A stretch of 64,000 nucleotides of DNA. Source: Thuidium tamariscinum. Taxonomy: Eukaryota; Streptophyta; Bryopsida; Hypnales; Thuidiaceae. Position 1 is the stretch's first letter. Every line of letters begins with the position of its first letter. The notes under the pieces were generated by a model that did no database searches, was not told the origin of the DNA, and was given only the letters and a program-made list of their open reading frames with translations. Below are positions 43,835 to 54,902 of the stretch, one piece after another. Both the position numbers and the translations under genes were made by a program. The stretch spans positions 14,570,001 through 14,634,000 of the forward strand of contig OX344753.2 in assembly GCA_947034885.2 (NCBI GenBank), in the 5' to 3' direction.

Positions 43835-45110
43835 GTTGGCGCTACACCCACCTTTCTTTGATTTCATTTTAAAATCTAAATCTTAGAGTTTCAACATTTC
43901 TCACCAAAACATCAACACTCAAACTCCATAGCCGTTGTCTCTCTCATGAAACATTGCAACAAAACCAATTGAAGGGAAAAACTAGACTTGTGAGAGGATT
44001 AAGGCTCAGGGATTACAAAACATAAGGTGTTAACATTATAAAATTAATATCCAAAGGAATATTACTATTGAATAAGGTTCTTTATTCCATGAGAATTGAC
44101 CTTTGGTATTAAATAACTATTTAAAAGGAATCATACTATTGAGTTTTATTCTTGTTCTTTAGGAATGTTCTACGTTATTTGGTAGTTAGTTATTAATTAG
44201 ATTCTTAGAAGGTTTGGATTTTGTTGGTTTTGTTTTATTAGGCCTAATAAGCCAAAAGGGAAACAAACAAATTGACAACCAATTTCTTTAGAATTAACAC
44301 AAATTCAAAATTAATTAGATTTGAAAAGATTTGACAATAGTTTTGATTTAAAATACTTTAATAAGACAAAAGGGAAGGGACAAATTGACAACTAATTTCT
44401 TTAAGGATTTAAAATAATTTCGGAAATTAATTAGATTTGAAAAGATTTGACAATAATTGCCCATTCAAATTAATTAAATTCAATTTGAATCAATTAGAAT
44501 ATCAAATTCAAACCAAAATAATAGTTAACCATTAAATTTCCTTTGATTTCTTTAGAATAGAATATTAACAAAATAGGTAGACTAATTTGAATTGCAGTAT
44601 TTTCTAATTATCTGGGATGTAGGAATTAAAAGAATTACTCAATTAAATTAGCGCTACATAACCTTTAGTTTCCTTTTAACCAGGGTAGATTTAATTGACC
44701 AACAACGTGAGAACTACTATGGATTAGATGGAGAGCCGGGATGATTTTGATGGCGAGGTTGTGGGGGAGTATTTACACATGATGATGTTCGATGACGGAA
44801 TGATGGAGATTTACGCAGAGGAGGTAAACCGCTCCCATTTGATTTTCATTTTTGTTGTTTTACTATTAAGTTTCTTTTTACCGAATGCTTGGAACTAGAA
44901 CTAGATACAATTTCAACCAATAAAGTAGAATAGGATAGAGTAGACTAGTTGAACTTTGACCATAATATTAGATTAGAAACACTCAAAACGTGACTAAAAG
45001 AGTTCATTGCTTGAAAGGCTTTCTTTTAATACCCAATTAGGAAGAAAACTCAATTAGACATAGGACCTGTGTGATAAACTCTTAGCTCTAGGGTGGAGTT
45101 AGGAGCGCTC
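43835..45110 (+). mobile_element. non-coding internal part of the LTR-element fossil (tentative)
   Basis: Follows the possible primer-binding site. Contains a duplicated block of about 90-100 bp (44258-44342 and 44362-44458, both with 'AATTAGATTTGAAAAGATTT' then GACAATA). No gag, pol or envelope-like sequence is recognised, so this is either a truncated leader or unrelated DNA. The right boundary against the hAT exon at about 45130 is not resolved and no TSD was found. Confidence 0.3.
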
Positions 45111-45134
45111 ACATAGGTGTGGAATCCTCTCCTA

Positions 45135-45478
45135 CTAATCTACAACATAAACATGTATTCCAATCCAGGACGTGTTGTCTATAGCCGTGACCTCATTAGC
45201 GCTAATGGAAACAAACTTTGCAGACTGTACTACAAGCTTCAAAGCAGACAAGACACTCGCATGCAGGTGCTCATTCATTTCCCAACCAGATGTTTCGGAC
45301 CAGTGTTTACGAGGAATATTTTTCACCTTAAAGTGCCGCAGTAAGTACTGCTCCCGCTCATAATCGCACATAGGACGCCCAAAACTGAGAACTTGGAATA
45401 AGGTTGAGAATTGAACTCCCTTTCTGTGACCTTCACCTTCCAGGCTGGCTACGAGCTGGTCTGCGCGCAACAGTGCCG
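45135..45478 (-). pseudogene. hAT transposase, N-proximal part (start of RNase-H-like domain)
   Basis: Minus-strand frame with 'RADQLVASLEGEGHRKGVQF', 'SFGRPMCDYEREQYLL', 'NIPRKHWSETSGWEMNEHL' and 'SISANEVTAIDNTSWIGIHV'. These match, in order, the region after the zinc finger in ZNF862-like hAT proteins. As I recall the family, the motif around the first catalytic Asp reads CDEVT; here it reads ANEVT, suggesting loss of that residue. The upstream join to the finger exon requires a one-base shift near 45433-45478. It ends at VYVV just before the LTR-like insertion. Confidence 0.8.
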
Positions 45479-45875
45479 ACGAGTCGTTGCTCTGCCCACA
45501 CCTTCTGGTACTGAAGATGCTTACAATCCCGCTTGATGTAGGTGTCTCCTTTCTTCAAGTGTGCTAAAGGCTCACCATTGTAATTGCATGAACGTTTCCT
45601 CTTGTGCTTCTCGAGGTTATCGCCCTTTGCCACGATGATTTTTCTTCGGCTGCTGACACTGCTACACGTCTTGCACACGACTCCAGTGAGGTTTCCAGAG
45701 GAATCGAATTCCCCTTCCGCCCAAGTGAACTTGCAGATCCACACTTCCTGCCACCGACGCGTCATAGTAGAAGGGGCAATTTTCCTTCGCTTTCACGCTT
45801 TGCTTGAGTCGCGTTGCTTCTCATCAATCTTGGGCACCGGATCATCACGCTTGGCAAATATGACTGTTGCCTCTA
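45433..45875 (-). pseudogene. hAT transposase, BED-type zinc finger exon
   Basis: Minus-strand frame with 'RRWQEVWICKFTWAEGEF', then the finger-like 'GVVCKTCSSVSSRRKIIV' and 'DNLEKHKRKRSC'. Cys-x2-Cys and His...Cys spacing fits the BED-like finger of this family, which binds the transposon ends. Upstream, the same frame reads ATVIFAKRDDPVPKIDEKQR and crosses one TGA (near 45794) before the ATG at 45763-45765. A TTTCCCTTTTAG acceptor-like sequence precedes it at about 45876. The downstream frame must shift by one base to continue into the next piece. Confidence 0.75.
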
Positions 45876-45885
45876 AAAGGGAAAC

Positions 45886-45969
45886 AAACACTATACTAAA
45901 ACATGGTCTGAAAAAACCGTAGTAAAAAATGAATACGGTTTTTTCAGACCATGTTTTCTTCTAGTGAAA
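45886..45969. mobile_element. 78-bp CACTA-type foldback MITE, copy 4 (TSD AAA)
   Basis: The element at 45889-45966 starts CACTATACTAAAACATGG and ends CCATGTTTTCTTCTAGTG, flanked by AAA on both sides (45886-45888, 45967-45969). It is nearly all stem ('CATGGTCTGAAAAAACCGTA' against its inverse), with a loop of about 12 bp. It interrupts the 5' part of the hAT transposase gene. The left terminus differs from the right at three positions. Confidence 0.85.
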
Positions 45970-46176
45970 GCAAGGTACAGGTACCGCCAAAGAATCGTCC
46001 AAGCGAGTCTCCGAGATGTGCGTTGCTTCCTCCATAACAAGTGCTGGGATTTGAGTTCCTTCTTCGGCAACAGACGCCGGGACTCCCGGAAGATAGTTCA
46101 TCAAACCGTGGGTATTGCGTGACAATCCGAAAGTCCTCACGCGGAAATTGTCTGGCAATTGTAATCGCAGAGCCAT
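45970..46176 (-). CDS. possible first exon of the hAT transposase (uncertain)
   Basis: Minus-strand frame from an ATG at 46174-46176: MALRLQLPDNFRVRTFGLSR and on to ETRLDDSLAVPVPCF, reaching the foldback insertion. Composition is less biased than the AT-rich noise and the position fits the 5' end of the transposase gene. No domain is recognised, and how it would splice to the zinc-finger exon is unclear; simple removal of the foldback does not join the frames. It may instead be part of the 5' non-coding region. Confidence 0.3.
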
Positions 46177-47283
46177 TTCTCCACAATAACCTCACTATCC
46201 TGCACCTAGCCCCTAGAAACCCAAACCAAAAACAGCACAAAAAGAAGCCACAGAAACACACCAACAAACAAGTAGCCAAGCACGCACAAAGCAACACAAG
46301 AAAATTGCAACAAGATCGGACAACAAATAAAAAATTTCACGTATGCAAAATAGAGAGACAGAGAGCGCTTCCTCAAACATAAAGGCTGCCAAATGCTGAT
46401 TGCCAAATTAAGTGTGGGTGCAATTTGCAAAGAGCAGAAGGCACTTATAGGATTGCAGGAATTCTCAACGGCAAAACCCCAAGGCCTGAACCCTAACCAA
46501 GCTCAAGATTTTGGCGCCAGTCCGTCGCCCAAATGCCCACTGAACTTGCACCTGACTCGCCGCGCCTGACTCACCACTGTCGCTCATAATCGCCAATTGC
46601 CAAGTAGGTAGCTTCCATTTCTGAAGTAGAGTGAATGCAAAGGAGGCGATTCAAAATTTCAAACTATCATCTCCGAGAATTTCACAACAAACAGAAATTG
46701 AAGCTCCCAAAATCCCAAATCCCAATTCCCAAATTCTGATTTCTGAAAATGGCAACTTGAATTCAAAGCTCGGGCCTCGGATTCCAAAATTGCCAAGAAG
46801 CGGCCAAGCGGGAGAACGAAGGGCAATAGGCATAACGAACACTTTCAAAACTCCTCTTGTGATCCTGTCCTCCAATGTGCGCCATTGTACACGCAGTTAA
46901 TGCATTGAAATGCTCAAGCTAATGACACAATGTTCAGGGAGCAACATGCTACTAAAGGTGGAAGAAGCTAACATCAGCTTTCAGAGGGATCAAGGAGGCT
47001 ACGAAATTGCTGATGCGACAGGAGCTAATGGCTGCAACTCCGATGGCTGCGATGGAGCCACGTCACTCCCATTCGATGATGCAGGTAAAAAAACTCGCGA
47101 ACCCTATTTCCATCCGATATTGGATGAATGCTACTAGGTTTTTTACGAATGTACGGTTTTGCAACATGCTGATCCTGCATGTTCAAAATTCTGCTCAAAT
47201 CTAATTTTTTTTTTAAAATCTCACACTGTAGATTTAGTAGCTCCAAAATTTCAGTAGCAATGGAGCGAATTTTCGCCACTTTA
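46177..47283. other. 5' non-coding region of the hAT element
   Basis: Between the transposase 5' end and the right TIR. Mixed composition, with short frames on both strands that show no domain. The 'AATCCCAAATCCCAATTCCCA' type tract near 46709 (CCCAAATCCCAATTCCCAAA) is a small degenerate repeat. A promoter for minus-strand transcription would be expected here; I see no convincing TATA box. Confidence 0.4.
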
Positions 47284-47293
47284 GGGAACGCTG

Positions 47294-47301
47294 GTTCCCA
47301 C
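47294..47301. repeat. hAT target-site duplication, right (GTTCCCAC)
   Basis: Identical to 35303-35310. Confidence 0.9.
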
Positions 47302-47340
47302 CTGCCTGTACGCAGGTTGTATGGCCTCCCATGTAGACTA

Positions 47341-47594
47341 GATAGTCTACTGCCGGAGGTGGGTCCAGCAGAGTAAATTTTGGGTTCTCCAAGGTAAAAG
47401 TGGAAAAAAAAGTCTTTTTTTTGTGTTATGTTTTGAGTATGTTTTAGACCTCTCTCCCTCCAAATTTGGGGTCTTTGATTGCAAATATGAATTCAAAATT
47501 TGCATAAACAATCATTTGCAAAAAATAAATAATTCTTGCATTTTCCCCCAAGGTAAATCCACTCTATTGGGCCCACCTTTGAAGGGAGGATTTA
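47341..47594. mobile_element. family Q MITE, copy 4
   Basis: The left end is degraded (GCCGGAGGTGGGTCCAGCAG); the right end GGGCCCACCTTTGAAGGGAG then GATTTAA is clear. The interior has 'GGGTTCTCCAAGGTAAAAGT' and 'GATTGCAAATATGAATTC'. A reversed partial Q core follows at about 47640-47710. Confidence 0.65.
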
Positions 47595-48104
47595 ATAGAG
47601 GCCATCAAATTGGACCAACAGGCTACATTTACTTGAGGGAGAAATGCTTAATTTTTTAATTTTTTGCAAATAATTTTTTACAAATTCTAAATTCATATTT
47701 GTGGTTACAGATTCCAGAATTAGGTAGAAGAGGTTGAGAGCATACAATGAAAGCACCAAAAATTGTCCAAATAAGGAATTTAGCATAGTTGGAGGCAATT
47801 TTTTTTCTTAAAATAACATTTTTTTAGTATTAGCAAGTAAAAATCATGAATATTACAATATCCGAAAAATCTTTTATTAAAATTTGATGTAATTTTTATG
47901 ATTTTTCAAAGTGTTTGCTCCCAAGACCATTGAAATCGTCATGTAGGTACATCCACATATGAATGTTGCTAAAATTGGCAATTAGCCAATCAAATTTTGG
48001 TATATGTCCTTACTATGCATTAGTAAATTAGAGTTAAGCATATGGCGAAGACATTCATTGAAGTCTATGGATGCAATTGCATGAGTCTAGGGTCCAATAC
48101 AATG
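47595..48104. other. no gene recognised
   Basis: Contains a reversed Q-like fragment near 47640-47710 ('TTTTTTGCAAATAATTTTTT', 'AAATTCATATTTGTGG'), otherwise nothing identified. Confidence 0.4.
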
Positions 48105-48390
48105 GTTTTGTTTTTTTATTTGGAGCAAAATTGCACCAAATTTTTTTGCCCAACACCACGCCTATAGAAAATAAATAGTATAATTTTGGATGAAATCACC
48201 AATAAATTTCAAAAAAATTTAAACTATTGGATGAAATCACTAGATAATGTATGAAAATAGGATGATAGATATGTATTATGTACTAACATTATATTTTCTA
48301 TCTAATATATGGATGAATGTTGAAATTTGGATCACCACAATAAAATGAAGAATTGCCACTTCACAAAAAATGAAAAAAGAAAACATTGAT
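48105..48390. repeat. family R repeat, copy
   Basis: 'GCAAAATTGCACCAAATTTT', 'TTGGATGAAATCACCAATAA', 'ATATGGATGAATGTTGAAAT' and 'GAATTGCCACTTCACAAAAA' align with 34560-35170 and 56500-56760. Confidence 0.55.
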
Positions 48391-48955
48391 CCAACGCAAG
48401 GGACAAGTGTAGTATTGGGTATTACTCCCTTACCCAAAACACAACACAAAATAGGGGACTTTTTTACTTTTACCCTTGGATAACACAAGTTTTACCCGGT
48501 TGGGCCTACTTCATGAAACAAATTTCATGTCCTGCAGATTTAATGTCCTCCAGTGAGGACAGAATGGGAGTGACTCATCGATGGGATTCTTCATCAGGAA
48601 CTTCACGGCATGTGAATATGGTGCCATGATGGTGCATTGAAATGCAATCAAGTAAATTTGGTGATAACCCCTATACCAACTCAGTAAGGAGAAAATGGCA
48701 CCTATATGTATTGTCAAAATGCAGCCTTTGGTGTCAAAATAGCACCAAAACAGTCTGGCCCAACTTTTCTAATGTTCCCACAAAAGAAGTGAAGTTCACA
48801 GATTGAAGCTCAAATAGCTTATTTGTTGTTGCTTGCCGCAAGGGAAGGGAAGGGAGGACGGCTTATTCGGCGACCTCTTCTTCCCATCCTCACTGCTTGC
48901 CCTCATCCATGTCAGTGCCTGAATGCCAAAGGAAACCCGAAAGTTAAGTAGACTT
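48391..48955. other. no gene recognised
   Basis: Mixed composition, no element termini found. Confidence 0.35.
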
Positions 48956-49233
48956 TAAGGTAAGTACACCCAAAAGCGCCCTGTTCCTATAAGCGCCATC
49001 TACAGTGCACGTACATTTCCAAAATCAGTCATGTTCACAGGCTGTAGATGGCACTTTTAGAAACAGACTTTGACCGTTAATAACTTTTGCATACGGTATC
49101 CAAATCCTGCGTTCTTTGGTGTGTTGGAACACGCTTTCACTTGCCAACAAGACTGCATAAAAATCTGAACTAGCTAATAACAGGAACTAGGCACAGTATG
49201 AATAAGTGGTGCTTTTGGGTGTACCTACCTCTA
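48956..49233. mobile_element. MITE family B, copy 4 (best preserved)
   Basis: TAAGGTAAGTACACCCAAAA at the left and TTTTGGGTGTACCTACCTCT then A at the right. The 278-bp interior has 'GCGCCATCTACAGTGCACGT', 'CTTTTGCATACGGTATCCAA' and 'CACTTGCCAACAAGACTG'. Confidence 0.85.
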
Positions 49234-49889
49234 CCTGGGGGTGTTTGGAGTTTGGACTGAAGAGAAAAAAGTTGGAAGCTTTCAATCAGGCAAGAGTAGG
49301 AAAGGAGACTCTATCTTTTGTTGGAAGGAGACTCAAATGGCAAGGGAGAAAAAAATTCATTCTACTAAAGCACAAAAGTTATTGAAAAGGTCGACAAGCC
49401 TATTTACCACCCAAATTTGCAATCTCAATATCTTGGGGCCAACTTCAAGAGGGGCACCAATTTGTCAAAGGTAAGCACATGTTTCACAAAAATAAAACCT
49501 TAGTGAAGTGACAATTTTCCAATTAAATTGATATTTCTATGAATTTCTGAAGTGCTCTACCCATGAGATAAAATGGGGCCTCTAGAAGGCCTCTTCCCTT
49601 CAAGAAACTGAATTCAGCGGTGAGAAATTGAATCCAGCAGTGAACAATGTTGCCCTGGATTTAAAAAAATACTAAAAAAATACATATTTAAAAAAAATTA
49701 ACTTAAAAATTAAAAACAAAAAAACAAAAAAACTTGCAGTCCTGTATAGCGGAACATGATCAGCCACAATGGACTGCAAAATTAATTACTTATTTAATTT
49801 TCTCATTTTTTTTCACCATTTCACCATTTTAAGAAAATTCAGCAGTTGAATTTAACTGCTAATGCAGAAGTGGAGGCTCATTTTTGCCC
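49234..49889. other. no gene recognised
   Basis: A 77-codon plus-strand frame (49241-49474), Lys-rich, begins here; no domain is seen. Paired 'CAGC(A/G)GTGA' words near 49616-49645 are too short to define an element. Confidence 0.35.
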
Positions 49890-50113
49890 TAAGGCAGAGG
49901 CACCCAATGGCATCCCTGTACCCAATGCCATCCGTTTCTAAGTCAGTCATTCATTTTAGAACAGAAATGTAGCGAGACTGTAGACTGCTTATTATTTTAG
50001 GTCAAATGAAATAAGCCATGTACTGCCTACCTACATTTATAGCCTAAAATGATTGTGTGCTGTAGAAACGGACGGCATTGGGTACACGGACGCCATTGGG
50101 TGCCTCTCCCTTA
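49890..50113. mobile_element. MITE family I, copy 2
   Basis: TAAGGCAGAGGCACCCAATG at the left, CATTGGGTGCCTCTCCCTTA at the right. Very similar to the copy at 8379-8602 throughout. Confidence 0.85.
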
Positions 50114-50920
50114 ATGCAAAATTACAAAACTACCCCCAAAACAACCTACAGCAATCATTCCATGTATTTATTAGTACTTGGGTATTCACCAATCATGGAC
50201 CATTCAACATGTTGTCCAAGTTGGAATTAGTGCACCAAAATTGTCAAAAATGTTAATGGGTTTGGATGAATTGTATCGTAGGGATGGGGCCAAAAATATG
50301 ATGGTGGAAATATGATGTTGGTAGAAATGAGCAAGATTAGGTTATCCATTATAGACTTAGGTATACTGACTATATTCTTATTTACAAAGGCCTAACATTT
50401 GAGCACTAAAATATTGAACAATTGTTGGTTGGGAAGCAATACAAGAATCATCAATTTAGATAATTATGGAAAAATCCATGAAATATGGACATTTTTTATA
50501 ATTGAAAACGTATTGGTTGGTAGTTGATACAAGTCTATTCTTTTTTAACATAATTTAAGTTTTATTTATTCCAAAATGATGATTGTGATCCATTTCAATT
50601 CAAAATTGTACATTTGGACTAAATGCATATTATATTTTCACCATTCAATTGCAAATGGAATATTAATTTTGGACTTTAAAAAGAACATCAACAATAAGAA
50701 CAAAGATAGAAATAGGGCATTTGAAAATAGGTTTTAATTTATAGGGTTGGTCAAATTAACACTTCATAAAATAGAAAACATATATGATGTATTCTAAACT
50801 AGTCTAAAATAGATTAATTAAGGTAAACTAAGGTCCTTTAAAGACTTAAATAATATATTAAGTTAAAGGTGAAATTGTGTATTAAAGGTATAGATAGGAG
50901 CTTAAATTTTAAAAATTCAA
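50114..50920. other. no gene recognised
   Basis: AT-rich. Nothing identified. Confidence 0.4.
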
Positions 50921-51812
50921 CTAAACCCTAAAGGGTTTTGACTATATTTTCACTAAAAACACTCAAAAGCTACCATTTCTAGTATAAAAACCAAAAAATT
51001 TAAACATTTTCAGACACATTTAAATAGAGGTACTTATAGTATGCTAACTTGAAAATATGTGAAAAAAAATTTAGAAATTTCTATGGCATGGATTGCAAGA
51101 TATTAGTGTTTGAAATGATAAATAGACATTTTTTGACCTTGTGAAAAGACAGGCATTTGCACTTCACAAGGTCACATTGGTATGAAAAATTTCCAAATGG
51201 TGGTAACTCTTTGGATACATTCTTCAAGGCAAGCTAGTTGGCTAGATGCTTGAAAAACTCACATCATTTGGAATTTTACAATATATAGGAAGAAAAATAG
51301 TAAGTAGAAAGAAGTAGAGAATGATTCAATATATATACTAAATTATTGATCAAATCTAATGTTGTAATAAAATGTCTACACCCAACATTTTCATTTTTTT
51401 TCAAATATTGAAAATTGTGTAAAATAAAGGACTTTAAAGTTCACTTTAGTGTAGAAATTCCATAACTACTCGCAAACTAATACTCCTCATTACTTTCATC
51501 TTATTAATTAGAATGGAACGATGCAAAGATTTTTCTGTATATATAAATCTTAGAAAATTTATTTTAAATCTTTATTTCTTAAAAAATTGATTTAAAAAAA
51601 TTTGACCTACCCAAGCTACACAAAGAATAAAAAAAATTATATATCATGTAGTAACTTTTTAATCATATATTCAAGAATTATAGAAGTTTTTGGGCCTTAA
51701 AGCTACTATTTGGGCATATGCTGTGTGTAAATTTCAAAGAAATAAAATAAAATTCCATTTATAGTAAGCTGTCTAAAATCACTATGTTGCCAAAAATGTA
51801 GTTTGGTCCTCA
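50921..51812. repeat. family E copy, degraded ends
   Basis: The left side 'CTAAACCCTAAAGGG' is a decayed terminus. The body has 'TTTTCACTAAAAACACTCAA', 'ATGGCATGGATTGCAAGATA', 'TCACTATGTTGCCAAAAATG'. The right TTAA is not preserved. Confidence 0.6.
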
Positions 51813-54800
51813 TTGGTGCTATTTTGTGATTGTGTGAGCATGAATTTGTGATTGTAGGGTAGGGATTCTATGAACATAGAGCTTAGAAATATGAAAAGCA
51901 TTGAGAAAATTTTATTTGTATTTATAAAAATAGATTCCACCTCAAAATGTGGATCAAAATTTATTATTTTTAATAAATTTTAGTACTTACTACCATAAAC
52001 CTATCACTATGGTAATGTTGAATTTGGATGAAAATTATAATTTTCAATGTTACTTAGAGGTATACATTACAAAGTTGAAGAGAGGTATTAAAATTTTTTT
52101 ATTGATGTATTATTATTGAGGTTGTTTAGATTTTAGAAAAAAAAATTGTTGATAAGGATCTTTGCTACATTAAATTTTATTTTGGTTGATCATTGTCTTG
52201 TAGCATTATAAGTCCTAGGATCGATAGGAGGGTATCAATTACTACTTTTTCATTTGCAAGTTGGTGGAATTGTTTAAATTTTGGAAAAAGAATTTGTTCA
52301 AAGGATTTGTTCATTATATGTGGAAAAAGCTTAGATGTACCAAATTTCATTTTGTTCATGACTATCTTGTAGTAGCATAGTTCCTCTTAGAGGCCAAATG
52401 GCCAATGTAGGTGCCTACACTTTTGTCTTAATGTGTCAGTAATCAAACCTATTAAGATTTTAGAAGAAAAGTATTCAGCTGATAGGGATAAATTTTATAA
52501 TGAATTAATTTAATTACACAATATTATTGATTAAATGATCATTGTCTTTTTGTAGGATCCATTGGGGGATCTATTTTTTTTAATCTAATGGTTGTTTAGT
52601 TGATCACATCCTTCTTGTTTCCCAATGCCTCTCAATGTTGAGAAGAGGATTAAGCATTTGTCATCTTAATATGATACTTATTGGACTTTGTTAGATTTTT
52701 GTGATTACTCATATTCCTCTTGTTTCTACATATCTCTTGGTGCCAAGAGGTGCTAAGAAACAAGATGGAGGAGAGAGATTATAAAAATCTAAATCTAAAT
52801 GAAATAACTTCAATTTGATTTTAAGAAAATCCTAATTAGTCACTAATTTTTTTTCCTTCTTACAATCTAGCAAAGTATAATAAATGATAGAACAATGTTG
52901 TTCAAGGAACCACAATAATAGATTCATGGTAATAGGCACTAAAATTTACTAAAGTTAATAAAATTTGGCCCAAAATTTTAGATGGAATCTTTAAAAAATT
53001 GTATGCTCACAAACTCACTCATAGACTCACAGAATAGCAATCCTAGTATATGACATCCCAAGATATGTGCTTGATTATGTGGTATTGAAATTTTTTGTCT
53101 TGGAATTTATATAGTATAGTCTTCAAAATGAAATTATGTTTGATATTCATTAACTTTTTAAAATTACGTGACTATATTTTCTTTCAAATTTTGTAGAAAT
53201 CTACAATGCTTCACATCTTACAACTTTTTTTTGTTTCTTTGTTACAATTTATTCACTCATTCTTACAAAATATTTTTTGAAATACAAATCTAAACTCTAA
53301 CTCAATCTTGGTGGTCATTATATCCCTTTAGTCACAATAATGGGAAGCTTTAACCACTTATAGTATATTTTTATTATTTAAAAAATGATTGAACCAAAAC
53401 ATGTAAAACATCTCCACATTTTCCATCTTTTTGTAATGAAAAGTATGAATAATATGTCAAATATACAAAACAACCAAAGGTATGACAATCCTACTTACTA
53501 TTCTAAAGTCTTGAGTTTCACCTCCATATTCTATAAGGTGGCACTCAAGGTGTTGGACATCTCCTATGACAATGTGGCCTACACAAAAGTAGTGGAATTA
53601 ATTTGCCTTAATGTTGCCAATTTTTTAACCTAAGAAACATTAAAAAAACAAGGTTCTACCAACATTCTATTTCTCTTTCATTAAAAGCTTGCATCAAATC
53701 TCTCAAAACAATGCAAGAGAAAGGTTAAGGCACAGTCTATATATGAGGGTTGCGAAATAACCAACAAAGATGTTTTCCAATCAACCTTGAGCAATATTGT
53801 TTTAGATTTCTAATTCCATAAGCCACTTATTGCATTGGATTCCCCACACAATGTAGAAGAAAGAAAGCCTACCCATCAAAATAACTTTCTTCTCTAGATG
53901 AGTGGTAGTTCCAAAGATTCACAATGGACAATGCTTAAGGTGTTGGATATGCCCTATGAGGGTTAATTCAATGGGATCCCTATGTATAATAGTCTTGCAT
54001 TTAGTCCTTGAAATCTAGGATAAATTTAGATAGAAACGCAATGAATAGAAAGTCCATAATAGTTATGCATACCTTACTAAGTGTTGATTGATGACACCCT
54101 AACAATTTAGCTCACATTGGGTAGGCAAAAACATTTTTTAATTAGATGTTTTTAAAATAAAATAAAATATTATTGTCCTATAAGATTCTAAAAAATATAT
54201 GTACATTTTACATTTGCTAATGAAATAAAGGGCCTTTTCAAAAAATGATAAATGTTCAAAACAAAGTACCAATTTGCCCTATAAGTGCTTTATCCACTTA
54301 CATACAATAAAAATATTTCTTTCACTATCTCTTTATAAAATTAAGTATAAAATAGTAGTCAAATCTTTTTTTTTGACACAAATGTATTGAAAAATATACT
54401 ATGAGGGTTATCATTAGGAAGAAAGGTTGCTTTTACACCAAGTAAACCACATGTTACAACTAAGTATCAAACCTGCAACCTTTCCATTTGGTTTGGGTAC
54501 CTTTCTGCCTTCATATGGTAGTTTAGAGTCATCTCAGACTAGTCAAATCCATTTGTAATATTGTGATTGGGCTAAGCTTGACATAGCTAGAATTAGGCAC
54601 TTGTAGCCTTGGCTCAATGACTTTGGCCTTGGCACATTGGTGAGGTGGTCATGAGTTCAACTTAGGCATTAGTGGAGGGCTTACTACCATAATTCACCCC
54701 AAGTATGGTAGAGGTGCAATAATTACCTTGTTGTCATATGAAAACCGTGAGAATTTCTCACTAAAAGAAACATGTCAATTTTTTATGATCAAGACTACTT

Positions 54801-54902
54801 CCTAACCAAAACATCAAGAATGGAATTTGCTATCGAAGTCCATGAAGTTTAGAGAGTTAATCCATTTTCAATAGATGCTTCATTCATGGTGGTCTTTCAA
54901 AC
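51813..54902. other. 3 kb AT-rich stretch with nothing recognised
   Basis: The frame at 53385-53633 (82 codons) has no identifiable domain. A LINE/SINE-tail-like TTTTTTTTGACACAAATG occurs at about 54366, without a recognisable body. Confidence 0.4.

Larger units (their letters stand above)
35311..47293 (-). mobile_element. hAT transposon, about 12 kb with later insertions
   Basis: The terminal inverted repeat CAGCGTTCCC (35311-35320) is repeated as GGGAACGCTG at 47284-47293, with a perfect 8-bp duplication outside. Between them, on the minus strand, are the remains of a ZNF862-like hAT transposase (BED-type finger, RNase-H-like core, C-terminal hATC domain). Three later insertions inflate it: a CACTA element (36786-39821), a putative LTR fossil (about 41555-45110) and a 78-bp foldback (45889-45966). 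Without them it would be about 5.3 kb, normal for an autonomous hAT. Non-coding flanks of about 0.9 kb (35311-36219) and 1.1 kb (46177-47293) lie inside the termini. Structure is complete; the transposase is not functional. Confidence 0.92.

Noticed and set aside
44728-44823. Short acidic frame (MESRDDFDGEVVGEYLHMMM...) followed by GTAAAC, as a first exon
   Set aside because: Only about 32 codons, no downstream partner recognised, and it lies in a tentative element fossil.
45944-46297. Hydrophobic 117-codon frame (LLCACLATCLLVCFCGFF...) as a membrane protein
   Set aside because: It overlaps other frames on both strands in the hAT 5' region, and the hydrophobic run is the reverse of a Lys/Gln-rich tract.
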